Source: Streptomyces gardneri (lineage in GTDB: Bacteria > Actinomycetota > Actinomycetes > Streptomycetales > Streptomycetaceae). From it: a DNA stretch of 64,000 nucleotides. The stretch covers positions 1 through 64,000 of the forward strand of contig NZ_BJMN01000001.1 of NCBI RefSeq assembly GCF_006539185.1, written 5' to 3'. A program made the translations under genes and the position numbers. The notes beneath the pieces are model-generated. The model searched no databases. It was given only the letters and a program-made list of their open reading frames with translations, and had not been told where the DNA came from. Below, one piece after another: positions 1 through 8,765 of the stretch. The stretch's first letter is position 1. The number at the start of each line of letters is the position of its first letter.

Positions 1-35
1 GCGCTCCAGCGTCGGTTCGGGTCATGCGGGGGCCG

Positions 36-571
36 TCACATCGGGAGGGAGAAGAGTCGCACAGGCTCCGCAGGCCAGTGCGCATCGTCGCGCAGGGGCG
101 TCACCATGGTCCGCAGCGGCATGGTCACCAAGCGGGTCTCGGGTTGTCCGACGAGTACATGCTGGTCGAGCGGATGCCACCCGAGGCGTTGGTACAGCGG
201 CACGAGGGGAGGCCGGCAGAACAGGAGCGCATGGTGAGGACCCATCGTGCGCGCGTGGTCGAGTGCCGCTGCGACGACGAGCCGAGCCAGACCATGACCT
301 CGCACGTCGGGTGCGACGGCCACTCCGCCGACGCCCACCACCTCCGTCTCGGCGGCACCGATCGCGACAGGCAGCCGTAGCAGGCCGGCGTGGGCCACAA
401 GCCGCTCGCCGTACCTGACACCGAAGTGCTCTTCCTTGGGCAGTCAGGTAAGGCCGGCCGCGGCAACACCGAAGGGATCGGCGCCGCCGCCGAGAATCTC
501 GTCCCCGTCCGCTTTCGTGTACCGGGGGAGCCGCACTACGGCCGGTGCGGCAGGGATGGGTTCTCAGGCAT
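36..571 (-). pseudogene. GNAT N-acetyltransferase, disrupted
   Basis: Coding homology begins at an ATG at 571 behind AGGTGGGG (MPENPSLP...). After about eight codons one base is missing (CTGCCGCACC where CTGCCGGCACC would keep frame). The next frame reads VVRLPRYTKADGDEI and then GLT, a TGA at 444-446, and LPKEEHFGVRYGERLVAHAG. The stop sits where a Trp (TGG) would fit. The remainder is a clear GNAT fold: beta4 GVGGVAVAPDVRGHGLA is the acetyl-CoA pyrophosphate-binding loop, followed by a C-terminal LYQRLGWH motif. The 120-residue open part after a GTG at 398 lacks the first strand and helices of the family and is unlikely to work alone. The acceptor substrate is unknown. Confidence 0.75.
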
Positions 572-707
572 CCCCACCTGATGATCTCTCCTCCGCGGAG
601 TGGCCAAGCGTTCGGCAGTTGCTCGTACGTGCCCGCCGTCACTCGCCACCGTCTACCCGCTGACGGCCCGGGCCGACATTGCGGTCGCTCGAACCACTCA
701 AAAATGG

Positions 708-725
708 ATGTGACCCACGTCACAT
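708..725. promoter_or_regulatory. Crp-like (or Rex-like) operator, TGTGA-N6-TCACA
   Basis: ATGTGACCCACGTCACAT is an inverted repeat with perfect 6-base arms around 6 bases. TGTGA-N6-TCACA fits Crp-family sites and the GTG-N6-GNCAC motif I recall for Streptomyces Crp. The outer bases also match the redox repressor Rex (TGTGA...TCACA), but the central AA/TT typical of Rex is absent. It lies 76 bases upstream of the oxidoreductase start, a plausible control position. The palindrome is seen; the regulator is inferred. Confidence 0.55.
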
Positions 726-800
726 TCAGCACCTGTCAGGAATCGGGGCGCTGTCCCGCTCAAGTCACCGAGAGCCAAGCGAACCGACAGGAGCAACACC

Positions 801-2003
801 ATGAAGCACCGCATCGTCGTCCTCGGCGCCGGCTACGCCGGAGCCTACGCGGCCGGGACCCTGGCGCGTCGACTGTCCCCGGAGGGCACCGAGGTCACCG
901 TGGTCAACGCCGAGCCGGACTTCGTCCAGCGCCTGCGGCTGCACCAGCTCGCGGCAGGCCAGGAGATCGACGCTCCCCAGCTCACCGACGTCTTCGCCGG
1001 CACGGGGATACGGCTGCGCCTGGCCCGTGTCACGGCCGTCGACCCCGAGCGCCAGGTCGTCGCTGTGGCCGACGCCGACGGCGGCGGCGAACTCGGTTAC
1101 GACACGCTTGTCTACGCGCTCGGCAGCCACGGTGACGACCGCGGCGTCCCCGGCGTGGCCGAGCACGCTTTCGACGTCGCCGCCCGGCCCTCCGCGCTGC
1201 GCCTGCGTGAGCGTCTGGACAGCCTGGAGAAGCGGGGCGAAGGCGTGAATGTACTGGTCGTCGGCGACGGGCTGACCGGCATCGAGACCGCCACCGAGAT
1301 CGCTGAATCCCGGTCCGGCCTGTCGGTGGCGCTGGTCGCCCGCGGTGAGCTGGGCGCCCCGCTCTCTGCCGGAGCCCGCGGCCACCTGCGCCAGGTCTGC
1401 GACCGGCTGGGCGTCACCGTCCTGGAGCACACCAGCGTCGAATCCGTCGAAGCGACGCGGGTGCTGTGCGCCGACGGCACTGCCCTGGCGGCCGACGCGA
1501 CCGTGTGGACGGCCGGGTTCGCGGTCAGCTCCATCGCCGCGGCCGGCGGGCTCGAGGTCACCGAGAACGGGCGGATCGTGGTCGATCGCACCATGCGGTC
1601 GGTCTCGCACCCGAACGTCTACGCCGTCGGCGACAGCGGCTACGTCATCGGCGACAACGGTCGGCCGCTGCCGATGTCCTGCGCCTCGGCCGGCTACACC
1701 GGCCGGCAGGCGGTGGACGCGATCGTCGGACGTCTGACCGGCGGCAAGATCGCGAACACCAAACTGGAGTACCCGGGCAACCACATCAGCCTCGGGCGGC
1801 AGGACGGCATCCTGCAGATGGTCGACGACGAAGGACAGGCGAAGCCGAAGTACATGGGCGGCCGGAAGGCCGCCCGGATCAAGGCGGGCATCGTCAGGAT
1901 GTCGCTGTGGGCCACCTCGCACCCGACCTTCGGCCTGCCCAAGCGCAAGCACCACCTGGCCACCGCGCCGAAGACATCCGCCGCCGAGAAGGCGGTCGCG
2001 TAG
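801..2003 (+). CDS. NAD(P)/FAD-dependent oxidoreductase, type II NADH dehydrogenase-like
   Basis: A 400-residue flavoprotein of the pyridine-nucleotide disulfide oxidoreductase/NDH-2 superfamily, expected to pass electrons from NAD(P)H via FAD to a quinone or small acceptor. The N-terminal VVLGAGYAGAYAAGTLARR (about residues 6-24) is the FAD Rossmann loop. A second dinucleotide loop, VLVVGDGLTGIETATE, is near residue 150. VYAVGDSGYV near residue 275 is the C-terminal FAD-binding GD motif. There is no CxxC redox disulfide and no C-terminal membrane helix, so membrane attachment would be peripheral. The ATG at 801 follows AGGAGC. It is preceded by a Crp/Rex-like palindrome and followed by a membrane protein and an ECF sigma factor in the same direction. 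The physiological acceptor is unknown. Confidence 0.85.
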   Translation: MKHRIVVLGAGYAGAYAAGTLARRLSPEGTEVTVVNAEPDFVQRLRLHQLAAGQEIDAPQLTDVFAGTGIRLRLARVTAVDPERQVVAVADADGGGELGYDTLVYALGSHGDDRGVPGVAEHAFDVAARPSALRLRERLDSLEKRGEGVNVLVVGDGLTGIETATEIAESRSGLSVALVARGELGAPLSAGARGHLRQVCDRLGVTVLEHTSVESVEATRVLCADGTALAADATVWTAGFAVSSIAAAGGLEVTENGRIVVDRTMRSVSHPNVYAVGDSGYVIGDNGRPLPMSCASAGYTGRQAVDAIVGRLTGGKIANTKLEYPGNHISLGRQDGILQMVDDEGQAKPKYMGGRKAARIKAGIVRMSLWATSHPTFGLPKRKHHLATAPKTSAAEKAVA

Positions 2004-2229
2004 CCGCCAGGCCGCGCTGCACGATCTTGAGCCACTCGACGCCGTGATCACCGGTGAATCCGCCGTGGCAACCGGCAGACGGCCCTCAACCCCCGCCTGT
2101 CCTGGCAGTCCGTGTCGAGAAGCCCGCATCAGCGCTTCCGCTACGTCTGCAATCCGGCAAGAACTGACCCGCGTCGCGGCCGGAAACCCGCTCACCCGGC
2201 GATGAACTCCCTCCTCTGAAGGAGAAGAC

Positions 2230-3276
2230 ATGTCCACCCAGGCCGCGCCCCCAGTCAGCGCGTCGCCCTACCCCTGGCCGGCCGTCGCCAAGGCAGTCGC
2301 CTTGCTCACGGTGAGCATCAGCCTGCTGCTCACCGCCTTCGCCTGGCCGTCGGTACGTTCATCGGTGCATGACGTGCCGATCGCCGTCGCCGGGCCCGCC
2401 CTCGCCGTCCAGCAGGTCACGCCCGTACTCGACCAACGGCTTCCCGACGGCTTCGAGGTCGTCGAGGTCGCCGACACCGCCGCCGCCGAACGGCTGATTC
2501 GCGACCGTGAGGTGTACGGGGCGATCGACCTCAGCTCCGGCACCCCCCAGGTCATCACCGCGTCCGCCGGAAGCGCCGCCGTCGCCCAGACCCTGAACGG
2601 CATCGCGGCCGGCCTCGGCCAGGCGCCGGGAACCGTCGCCGCGGTCGCCGCCCGCGACCTCGTCCCGCTGCCGGCCGACGACCCGCGCGGCGCCGGACTG
2701 GCCGCCGGGGCCCTGCCGTTGGTCATGGGCGGCCTGCTCGCCGCCCTGCTGTTGACCAGGCTCGTCCGCGGCGGAGTCCGCCGCGTCACCGGAGCGCTCG
2801 CTTTCGCCGTCACCGGCGGACTTGCCGTGGCGGCGATCCTGCAGTTCTGGTTCGGCTCGATGGACGGCTCGTACGCCGCCAACACCGGGGCTATCGCCCT
2901 GACTGTCGCGGCCATCGCCCTGACCATCCTCGGTCTCGAGTCGCTGCTCGGGTACGTCGGCTTCGGCCTCGGCGCCGCCATCATGATGCTCATCGGCAAC
3001 CCCCTGTCGGGCACCGCGACCGCACCCGAGATGCTGCCCGGCTGGTCCGGCGCCCTCGGCCAACTGCTACCCCCTGGGGCCGGTGGTCAACTGCTGCGCT
3101 CCACCGCGTTCTTCGACGGTCACGGTGCCACGCACTCCGCCACCGTCCTGGCGACGTGGCTCACGCTCGGTACGGTGCTGTGCCTGGCCGGCAACCTGCG
3201 CCGACGCCCTACCGCCACCACCGAAGGCACGGTCGAAGGAACGGCCGCACAGCCGGCCACGCGTGCGACGGTCTGA
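2230..3276 (+). CDS. ABC-2/YhgE-like integral membrane protein
   Basis: A 348-residue membrane protein. One N-terminal hydrophobic segment (about residues 20-40) is followed by an extracytoplasmic stretch of about 120 residues, then five or six transmembrane segments from about residue 155 (LPLVMGGLLAALLL, GALAFAVTGGLAVAAILQF, IALTVAAIALTILG, LLGYVGFGLGAAIMML, and LATWLTLGTVLCLAG near the end). The layout resembles ABC-2-type permeases and YhgE/Pip or DUF3533 proteins. No ATPase partner is adjacent, so transport is a guess. The ATG follows GAAGGAG at good spacing. The preceding 226 bases (2004-2229) show no gene. Substrate unknown. Confidence 0.7.
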   Translation: MSTQAAPPVSASPYPWPAVAKAVALLTVSISLLLTAFAWPSVRSSVHDVPIAVAGPALAVQQVTPVLDQRLPDGFEVVEVADTAAAERLIRDREVYGAIDLSSGTPQVITASAGSAAVAQTLNGIAAGLGQAPGTVAAVAARDLVPLPADDPRGAGLAAGALPLVMGGLLAALLLTRLVRGGVRRVTGALAFAVTGGLAVAAILQFWFGSMDGSYAANTGAIALTVAAIALTILGLESLLGYVGFGLGAAIMMLIGNPLSGTATAPEMLPGWSGALGQLLPPGAGGQLLRSTAFFDGHGATHSATVLATWLTLGTVLCLAGNLRRRPTATTEGTVEGTAAQPATRATV

Positions 3277-3407
3277 CCCCCGCACCCGACGACCCTCGCG
3301 GCGCGACCGCCCTCTCTCCCCCCCACCGACTTGGCGCGCAACACCCCACCTCCACAGGGCAAACGCCCTGAGGCGAGCCTTCCGCCACACCACATAGGGT
3401 GGTCCGC

Positions 3408-4364
3408 ATGGACAGCACCGCCATTGATCGCTTCGACACCAGCCGGTTCGAGGCGAGCCGGAACCGGCTGGCCTCGTTGGCGTACCGGCTGCTGGGTTCC
3501 GCCACCGACGCCGAAGACGCGGTGCAGGACGCGTTCCTGCACTGGCAGGCCGCGGACCGGCAGCGGATCAAGGTGCCGGAGGCATGGCTGACCAAGGTCG
3601 TCACCAACCTGTGCCTGGACCGGCTCCGCTCGGCACAGGCCCGCCGCGAACGCACCGCAGGCGCCTGGATGCCCGAACCGCTCCTCGACGGCGATGCGTT
3701 GCTCGGCCCGGCCGACACGTTCGAGCAGCGCGAATCGGTCTCCCTGGCCCTGCTGACGCTCATGGAGCGCCTGTCCCCCTTCGAGCGGGCCGTCTACGTC
3801 CTGCGCGAAGCGTTCTCCTACGGTCACGCCGAGATCGCCGAGATCCTCGACATCACCGAATCCGCAAGCCAGCAGCATCTCCACCGGGCACGGCGCCGCA
3901 TCACCGCCGCGCGCCGCGGCGACAGCGAGGTCGACCCGGCATCCGCCCGCAGGATCGTCGAGGAGTTCCTCGCCGCCGCCGCCTCGGGGCGCACCGAACG
4001 GCTGGTGGCGCTGCTCACCGACGACGCGACCGCGATCTCGGACGGCGCAGGCGGCACGGCCGAGAAGCTGCTGCGGTTTGACACCCCGCAGCGCATCGCC
4101 GCTGTCGTACGGGCCGGCTTCAAGCCCACAGCGGCGAAGCGGCGACTGGCCGGTGGCACACCGGCCATCCACTACGCGGTCGTCAACGGCGCCCCCGCCA
4201 TCCTGTTCGTCCTCGTCGACCAGGTCATCGGCGCCGTGACGTTCGACATCGCGGGCGGCAGGATCGCGACCGTGCGCGGCATCGCCGCCCCCGCCCGCCT
4301 CGTCCGCCTCACCGAAGCCTGGCGGGAGCACGGAGCGGACACGCCGCTCGTCGCCCAGTGGTGA
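3408..4364 (+). CDS. ECF41-like RNA polymerase sigma factor (SigJ type)
   Basis: 318 residues from the ATG at 3408, which has AGGGTGG just upstream; a GTG at 3399 is in frame but overlaps that site. Region 2 (RLASLAYRLLGSATDAEDAVQDAFLHW, about residues 17-42) and region 4 (ERLSPFERAVYVLREAF to LHRARRR) give a complete ECF sigma core. A C-terminal SnoaL/NTF2-like extension of about 140 residues carries DGAGG, close to the DGGG motif of group ECF41. In that group the extension replaces a separate anti-sigma factor and tunes activity. ECF41 genes usually sit beside a small redox or carboxymuconolactone-decarboxylase-type gene; the FAD oxidoreductase upstream could be the target. No clear ECF41 promoter was found in front of it. 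Confidence 0.85.
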   Translation: MDSTAIDRFDTSRFEASRNRLASLAYRLLGSATDAEDAVQDAFLHWQAADRQRIKVPEAWLTKVVTNLCLDRLRSAQARRERTAGAWMPEPLLDGDALLGPADTFEQRESVSLALLTLMERLSPFERAVYVLREAFSYGHAEIAEILDITESASQQHLHRARRRITAARRGDSEVDPASARRIVEEFLAAAASGRTERLVALLTDDATAISDGAGGTAEKLLRFDTPQRIAAVVRAGFKPTAAKRRLAGGTPAIHYAVVNGAPAILFVLVDQVIGAVTFDIAGGRIATVRGIAAPARLVRLTEAWREHGADTPLVAQW

Positions 4365-5036
4365 CCCGCCGCCGACCGTGCGGCCGGCGGCGGCACCCGG
4401 CGTTGCGAATCAATCCCAACAAGCTCGGCCTGGCTCGAAGCGCAGGAAGTAGGAATCGGCAGGGCGTGAGCCCGTGGCCGTCTGGTCGAGTGCAGTGGAC
4501 ACCCAGCGGGTCTCCCAATAGAGGTCGATGCTGCACCGTGACCGTGTGCATGAAACAGGGCCAGGAAGGCGAAATGCGGCTCACACGGTCGGTCAGGATT
4601 CGAGCCGGTGCATCCGCTTCGACGTGATGCTTCCAGGACGATGTGGCGTGCTGCGCCCGGACACGGCGCTTGTGCGTGAGGGGGGGCTGGAGGGTCGTGG
4701 TGTGTGTGGCACGGGGATGTGCGTTGCCCTGAGTGGGTGCGAGCGGCCTTGTTCGTGGGAGCCCGGTCGGCTGGAGTGGCCGGTGGATCGGGCCGGTGGT
4801 GCAGGACAGGGGCAGACTGCTGGCGGAGTTCGAATGGGCGATGATCTCCGCGGTGATGGACACGGCGGTCTCCTGGGGGTGCGGGCGCCCAGGTCGTCTG
4901 GCGGTAGTGCCGGCGCAGGGCTGCTGGAGCCGTGTCTGAGATCTCGTCCGAGATGTACCCGACTGGCCCTCCGTCGTGCCGCGGACGCTACGTCGCCCAC
5001 GAGTGCGGCCGACGTGCGCCCGCTCCGCGCCCCTGA
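4365..5036. other. Intergenic stretch, no supported gene
   Basis: These 672 bases separate the sigma factor from the TetR gene. Several frames stay open on both strands, but none shows a family motif, a convincing ribosome site or steady third-position GC bias over its length. The section around 4440-4620 is less GC-rich than its flanks and may be old coding debris. I recognise no RNA gene or repeat here. Confidence 0.5.
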
Positions 5037-5597
5037 TCAGCCGGTTTCCGTCAAGGCTGCGTGCGCGGCGGCAAGGATCTCCTCCGAGAGCGGGGAGCCC
5101 TTGGTGGCCCGGGACAGGGCCAGCGCACCGAACAGGGTGCAGAGGCGGACGAGGCCGTCCAGGTCGTCACCGCCGAGGAAGTCGGCGAAGTCGGCCACCC
5201 CCTCGGTGTAGACGCGACGGGCCTCACGACCCCCGCCTTCGCGCGCGATGTCGGTAGCCAGCGCGGCGACCGGGCAGCCGTCCGCCGGGTCGTCGCGGTG
5301 TTCGACGGAGAGGTAGGCCTCGATCAGCGCCCGCTGGGCGGCCTCGCGCTGCCCTTCGTTCTGCTCGAGCCCGGCGGTATGGGTCCGAGCGAGCTCGTCG
5401 AAGGCGTGGGCGGTGGCCTCGTCGACGAGCGCCTCCTTGGAGGCGAACTGCTTGTAGAAGGCGCCGTGGGTCAGGCCGGCCGCCTTCATCAGGTCGGCGA
5501 CGCTCACCTGCGTGCCCTGCTCCCGGAACAGCCGCGAGGCGGTGTCCACCACCCGCCTGCGGTTCTCCTCCGCCTGCGCCTGCGATACGCGGCCCAT
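5037..5597 (-). CDS. TetR/AcrR-family transcriptional repressor
   Basis: 186 residues from the ATG at 5597 (MGRVSQAQ). The open frame continues far upstream, but that part crosses the operator and the divergent gene and is not coding. The N-terminal helix-turn-helix spans about residues 10-55 (TASRLFREQGTQVSVADLMKAAGL, then THGAFYKQFASKEALVDEA), the YKHFxSKEAL signature of TetR proteins. The C-terminal domain resembles the group with ADGCPVAALATDIAR, usually linked to quinone, aldehyde or electrophile sensing. It is divergent from an SDR gene, with a perfect palindrome in the shared 117-base promoter region. It probably represses itself and the 5.7-9.6 kb gene set. The ligand is not known. 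Confidence 0.9.
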   Translation of the reverse strand: MGRVSQAQAEENRRRVVDTASRLFREQGTQVSVADLMKAAGLTHGAFYKQFASKEALVDEATAHAFDELARTHTAGLEQNEGQREAAQRALIEAYLSVEHRDDPADGCPVAALATDIAREGGGREARRVYTEGVADFADFLGGDDLDGLVRLCTLFGALALSRATKGSPLSEEILAAAHAALTETG

Positions 5598-5644
5598 GAT
5601 CACCCTCCCGCTTGGATGTCGACTGGCATCTATCGTAGTCGCGT

Positions 5645-5670
5645 GTTTAGATTGGGTACATAATCTAAAC
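5645..5670. promoter_or_regulatory. TetR-type operator, 9-bp perfect inverted repeat
   Basis: GTTTAGATT (5645-5653) and AATCTAAAC (5662-5670) are exact reverse complements around 8 bases. The site is AT-rich in a 70% GC region and lies between the divergent TetR and SDR starts. It overlaps likely -10/-35 elements (TACATAATCT on the plus strand). It is the obvious binding site for the adjacent repressor. Confidence 0.85.
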
Positions 5671-5714
5671 CGTGCGGGTAGACCGACGACACCCGCCGAA
5701 GACGAGGAGCAGGC

Positions 5715-6407
5715 ATGGAACTGAACAACGCGGTCGCGGTCGTCACCGGAGCCAACCGGGGCCTCGGACGACACCTGGCCGCCCAGCTCGCGGAGCGCGG
5801 CGTGAAGGTGTACGCAGCGGCCCGCCGTCCCGAGACGGTCGACGTGCCGGGCGTGATCCCGCTGCGGCTCGACGTGACAGACGAGGCGTCGATACGTGAG
5901 GCCGCCCGCATCGCGTCGGACGCGACCCTGCTGATCAACAACGCGGGCATCTCCACCGGCGCGACGCTGATCGGAAGCGACACCGACGAGGTGCGCCGGG
6001 AGATGGAGACCAACTTCTTCGGCCCGCTCGCCGCGACCCGCGCCTTCGCCCCCGTCATCGAGGGCAACGGCGGCGGCGCCGTGCTCAACGTCCTGTCCGC
6101 CCTGTCCTGGTTCCACCCGGCCGGCCTCGGCTCCTACGCCGCATCCAAGGCCGCCGCCTGGGCGCTGACCGGTGCGACCCGCGACGAGCTGGCGCCTCGC
6201 GGCATCGCCGTCTCGGCTCTGCACGTCGGCTACATGGACACCGACATGGCCGCCGACATCCCCGCCGACCAGAAGGTCGCCGCCTCCGACGTCGCGGCCC
6301 AGGCCCTGCACGGCATCGAGACGGGCCTGCCCGAGATCCTCGCCGACGAGACCAGCCGGTACGTCAAGCAGAGCCTGGCCGCCACGCCGCAGTCGAGCGC
6401 CGCCTGA
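5715..6407 (+). CDS. Short-chain dehydrogenase/reductase (SDR)
   Basis: 230 residues, classical SDR length. TGANRGLG (about residues 11-18) is the cofactor glycine loop, NNAG is at about residue 76, and YAASK (about residues 141-145) supplies catalytic Tyr and Lys, with a Ser in NVLSALSW before it. An Arg after the glycine-loop region (AARRPE) suggests NADPH preference, by family knowledge. The ATG at 5715 follows GAGGAGCAGGC. It is the first gene of the set controlled by the divergent TetR and its operator. The substrate is likely a carbonyl compound; identity unknown. Confidence 0.9.
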   Translation: MELNNAVAVVTGANRGLGRHLAAQLAERGVKVYAAARRPETVDVPGVIPLRLDVTDEASIREAARIASDATLLINNAGISTGATLIGSDTDEVRREMETNFFGPLAATRAFAPVIEGNGGGAVLNVLSALSWFHPAGLGSYAASKAAAWALTGATRDELAPRGIAVSALHVGYMDTDMAADIPADQKVAASDVAAQALHGIETGLPEILADETSRYVKQSLAATPQSSAA

Positions 6408-6464
6408 GGCGCCCCGGGCCCGGGCCTCCGACCTTCCTGATCCCGCACGAGGCAAGGACACCTG

Positions 6465-7520
6465 ATGCGTTGCACGACCTTCGGACACCGGACCGGACTG
6501 TGCGTGTCCGAGTACGCGCTCGGCACGGCGAACTTCGGCACCGGCTGGGGCGCCGGCGCCGAGCCGGAAGAGGCGCGCCGCATGTTCGACCGGTTTGCCG
6601 AGGCGGGCGGCACCTTCCTCGACAGCGCGGACGCCTACCAGTTCGGGGAGTCGGAGGAGCTGACCGGCAAGCTGATCTCCGCCGACCGCGATCACTTCGT
6701 CCTGGCCACCAAGTTCTCCCTCGGGGCCGCGCCACAGCCGGGCTTCTCCAGGACGGGCAACAGTCGCAAGAACATGGTCGCCTCGGTGGAGGCCAGCCTG
6801 AAGCGCCTGGGTACCGACTACATCGACCTGCTGTGGGTGCACTTCCCCGACGAGCTCACTCCGATGGAGGAGCTCCTGCGCGGACTCGACGACCTGGTGA
6901 GCGCCGGCAAGATCCACCACGCCGCGCTGTCCCACTTCCCCGCCTGGCGCGTCTCGCGCGCGGTGACCCTCGCGGACCTGAGGAACTGGGCCCCGATCGT
7001 GGGCATCCAGCACGAGTACAGCCTCGTCGAGCGCACGGCCGACCGCGAACTGCTGCCCATGGCCGAGAGCCTCGGGCTCGGCGCCGCCCTGTGGTCTCCG
7101 CTTGGGGGCGGACTGCTCACCGGCAAGTACCGCGGCTCCGCCGAGGGGCGCCTGACCGACCTGGGGGCGGTCATCCACACCGAGAGCACCGACCAGAAGA
7201 GCGCCGTCGTCGACACCGTCCTGGCCATCGCCCAGGAGACCGGCGTGACGCCCGCCCAGGTGGCGGTCGCCTGGGTGCGCGAGCGCGCCGCCCGCTCGGT
7301 GGCCACGCTGGTCCCGATCATCGGCCCGCGCAACCTCGCCCAGCTCGACACCTACCTCGGAGCCCTTGACGTCCGGCTGACCGACGAGCAGTACACCCGC
7401 CTGGCCGAGGTCAGCGCGGTGCCGCTTGGCGCGCCCCACGAGGGGATCGCCGCCACCTTGAATCACCTCCAGGGAGGCGCCACCGACCGCGTCGCCGCCC
7501 CGGCCGTGCCGGTGGCCTGA
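6465..7520 (+). CDS. Aldo/keto reductase
   Basis: 351 residues with the AKR (alpha/beta)8 signature. LDSADAYQFG near residue 52 holds catalytic Asp and Tyr, LATKFS near residue 81 the Lys, and DLLWVHFPD near residue 120 the His. The NADPH-binding C-terminal loop is VPIIGPRNLAQL (about residues 284-295). The ATG at 6465 is preceded by AAGGACACC and starts 57 bases after the SDR stop, so the two are probably co-transcribed. It is expected to reduce aldehydes or ketones with NADPH in the cytoplasm. Confidence 0.9.
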   Translation: MRCTTFGHRTGLCVSEYALGTANFGTGWGAGAEPEEARRMFDRFAEAGGTFLDSADAYQFGESEELTGKLISADRDHFVLATKFSLGAAPQPGFSRTGNSRKNMVASVEASLKRLGTDYIDLLWVHFPDELTPMEELLRGLDDLVSAGKIHHAALSHFPAWRVSRAVTLADLRNWAPIVGIQHEYSLVERTADRELLPMAESLGLGAALWSPLGGGLLTGKYRGSAEGRLTDLGAVIHTESTDQKSAVVDTVLAIAQETGVTPAQVAVAWVRERAARSVATLVPIIGPRNLAQLDTYLGALDVRLTDEQYTRLAEVSAVPLGAPHEGIAATLNHLQGGATDRVAAPAVPVA

Positions 7521-7657
7521 AGGACGGACCCGGCCGAGTGAGCGGTACCCCCGCGCCGCACCCAAGAAAACGACACAAACTGTCTCGTACTGGGAGAAGC
7601 CCGGGACGAACGAAGACCCCGCCGCTCCCACGGACGGGAATAGGAACGGAGACGACG

Positions 7658-8662
7658 ATGAAGGCCTTCCTGGTCGAGAAGTACGGCGGCCCGGCCGGGA
7701 TGCGTGCCGCCGAGGTACCCGACCCGCGGGTGGGCGCCGAGGACGTCCTGGTCGAGATCCGGGCGGCGAGCGTCAACCCGCTGGACATCAAGCTCCGCGA
7801 CGGGGCCTTCAAGGCGTTCATGTCCTACCGTCTCCCGCTCGTCCTGGGCAACGACCTCGCCGGGAAGGTCGTCCGGGTCGGTCCGTCCGTCACCCGCTTC
7901 GCGGTGGGCGACGAGGTCTACGCCCGGCCCGACAAGGACCGCATCGGCACCTTCGCCGAACGCCTCGCCGTCCACCAGGACGACCTGGCCCCGAAGCCGG
8001 ACGGCCTCACGATGACCGAGGCCGCCTCCCTCCCCCTGGTCGCCCTCACCGCATGGCAGGCACTGGTCGAGCGGGCACGCGTACGGCCGGGCCAGAAGGT
8101 CCTCATCCACGCGGGCGCCGGCGGCCTCGGCTCCGTCGCCGTCCAGCTGGCCAAGGCGCTGGGCGCGCACGTGACCACCACCGTGAGCACCGCCAAGGCC
8201 GACCTGGTCAGGGAACTCGGCGCGGACGAAGTCATCGACTACCGCACCCAGGACTTCGAGACCGTCCTCGACGGTTACGACGTCGTCCTGGACAGCCTCG
8301 GCGGCGAGAACCTCGCCAAATCCCTGCGGATCCTCAAGCCCGGCGGAATGGCCATCAGCGTCGCGGGCCCGCCCGACGCCGCCTTCGCCCGCGAACTCGG
8401 CGCGAACCCGATCCTCCGCCTGGCCATGGGCGCGCTGAGCTTCAGGACCCGGCGCAGCGCCAAGCGTCAGGGCGTGACGTACTCGTTCCTATTCATGAAG
8501 GCCAGTGGCGCCCAGCTGCGCGAACTCACCGCCCTCATCGACGCCGGAATGATCCGCCCCGTCGTCGACTGTGTCTTCCCGTTCGACGAGACCCTGCAGG
8601 CGATGGAATACGTAGAGAAGGGACGGGCCAAGGCCGGCAAGGTCGTCGTCGCGATGACGTGA
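7658..8662 (+). CDS. NADP-dependent medium-chain reductase, quinone oxidoreductase type
   Basis: 334 residues from the ATG at 7658 (MKAFLVEKYGGPAG), preceded by GGAACGGAG. The open frame extends 120 bases further upstream but that part has no family match. An N-terminal GroES-like domain (IRAASVNPLDIKLRDG, VLGNDLAGKVV) is followed by a Rossmann domain with IHAGAGGLGSVAVQLAKALG near residue 148. The structural and catalytic zinc ligands of alcohol dehydrogenases are absent, pointing to the zeta-crystallin/quinone oxidoreductase branch. It belongs to the TetR-flanked redox set and probably acts on quinones or alpha,beta-unsaturated carbonyls. Confidence 0.88.
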   Translation: MKAFLVEKYGGPAGMRAAEVPDPRVGAEDVLVEIRAASVNPLDIKLRDGAFKAFMSYRLPLVLGNDLAGKVVRVGPSVTRFAVGDEVYARPDKDRIGTFAERLAVHQDDLAPKPDGLTMTEAASLPLVALTAWQALVERARVRPGQKVLIHAGAGGLGSVAVQLAKALGAHVTTTVSTAKADLVRELGADEVIDYRTQDFETVLDGYDVVLDSLGGENLAKSLRILKPGGMAISVAGPPDAAFARELGANPILRLAMGALSFRTRRSAKRQGVTYSFLFMKASGAQLRELTALIDAGMIRPVVDCVFPFDETLQAMEYVEKGRAKAGKVVVAMT

Positions 8663-8765
8663 GGGCGGGAACGAACGCCGGGCACCGGCACCGGACGACA
8701 CGAGAAGCCCCGCACACCCACTCTTCCCCCACGCCCCGCCCCCCGCACTCCCCTAGGACCCGGTC

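Noticed and set aside
708..725. Rex operator as the sole interpretation
   Set aside because: The central AA...TT typical of Rex sites is missing, so Crp is at least as likely; kept only as an alternative.
4590..4625. T-loop-like sequence (GGATTCGAGCC) suggesting a tRNA
   Set aside because: No matching acceptor, D or anticodon stems could be formed, and the T54 position is wrong.
5037..7631. TetR gene extended to an 860-residue protein
   Set aside because: The upstream extension covers the operator and two well-supported genes on the other strand; the HTH begins normally at 5597.
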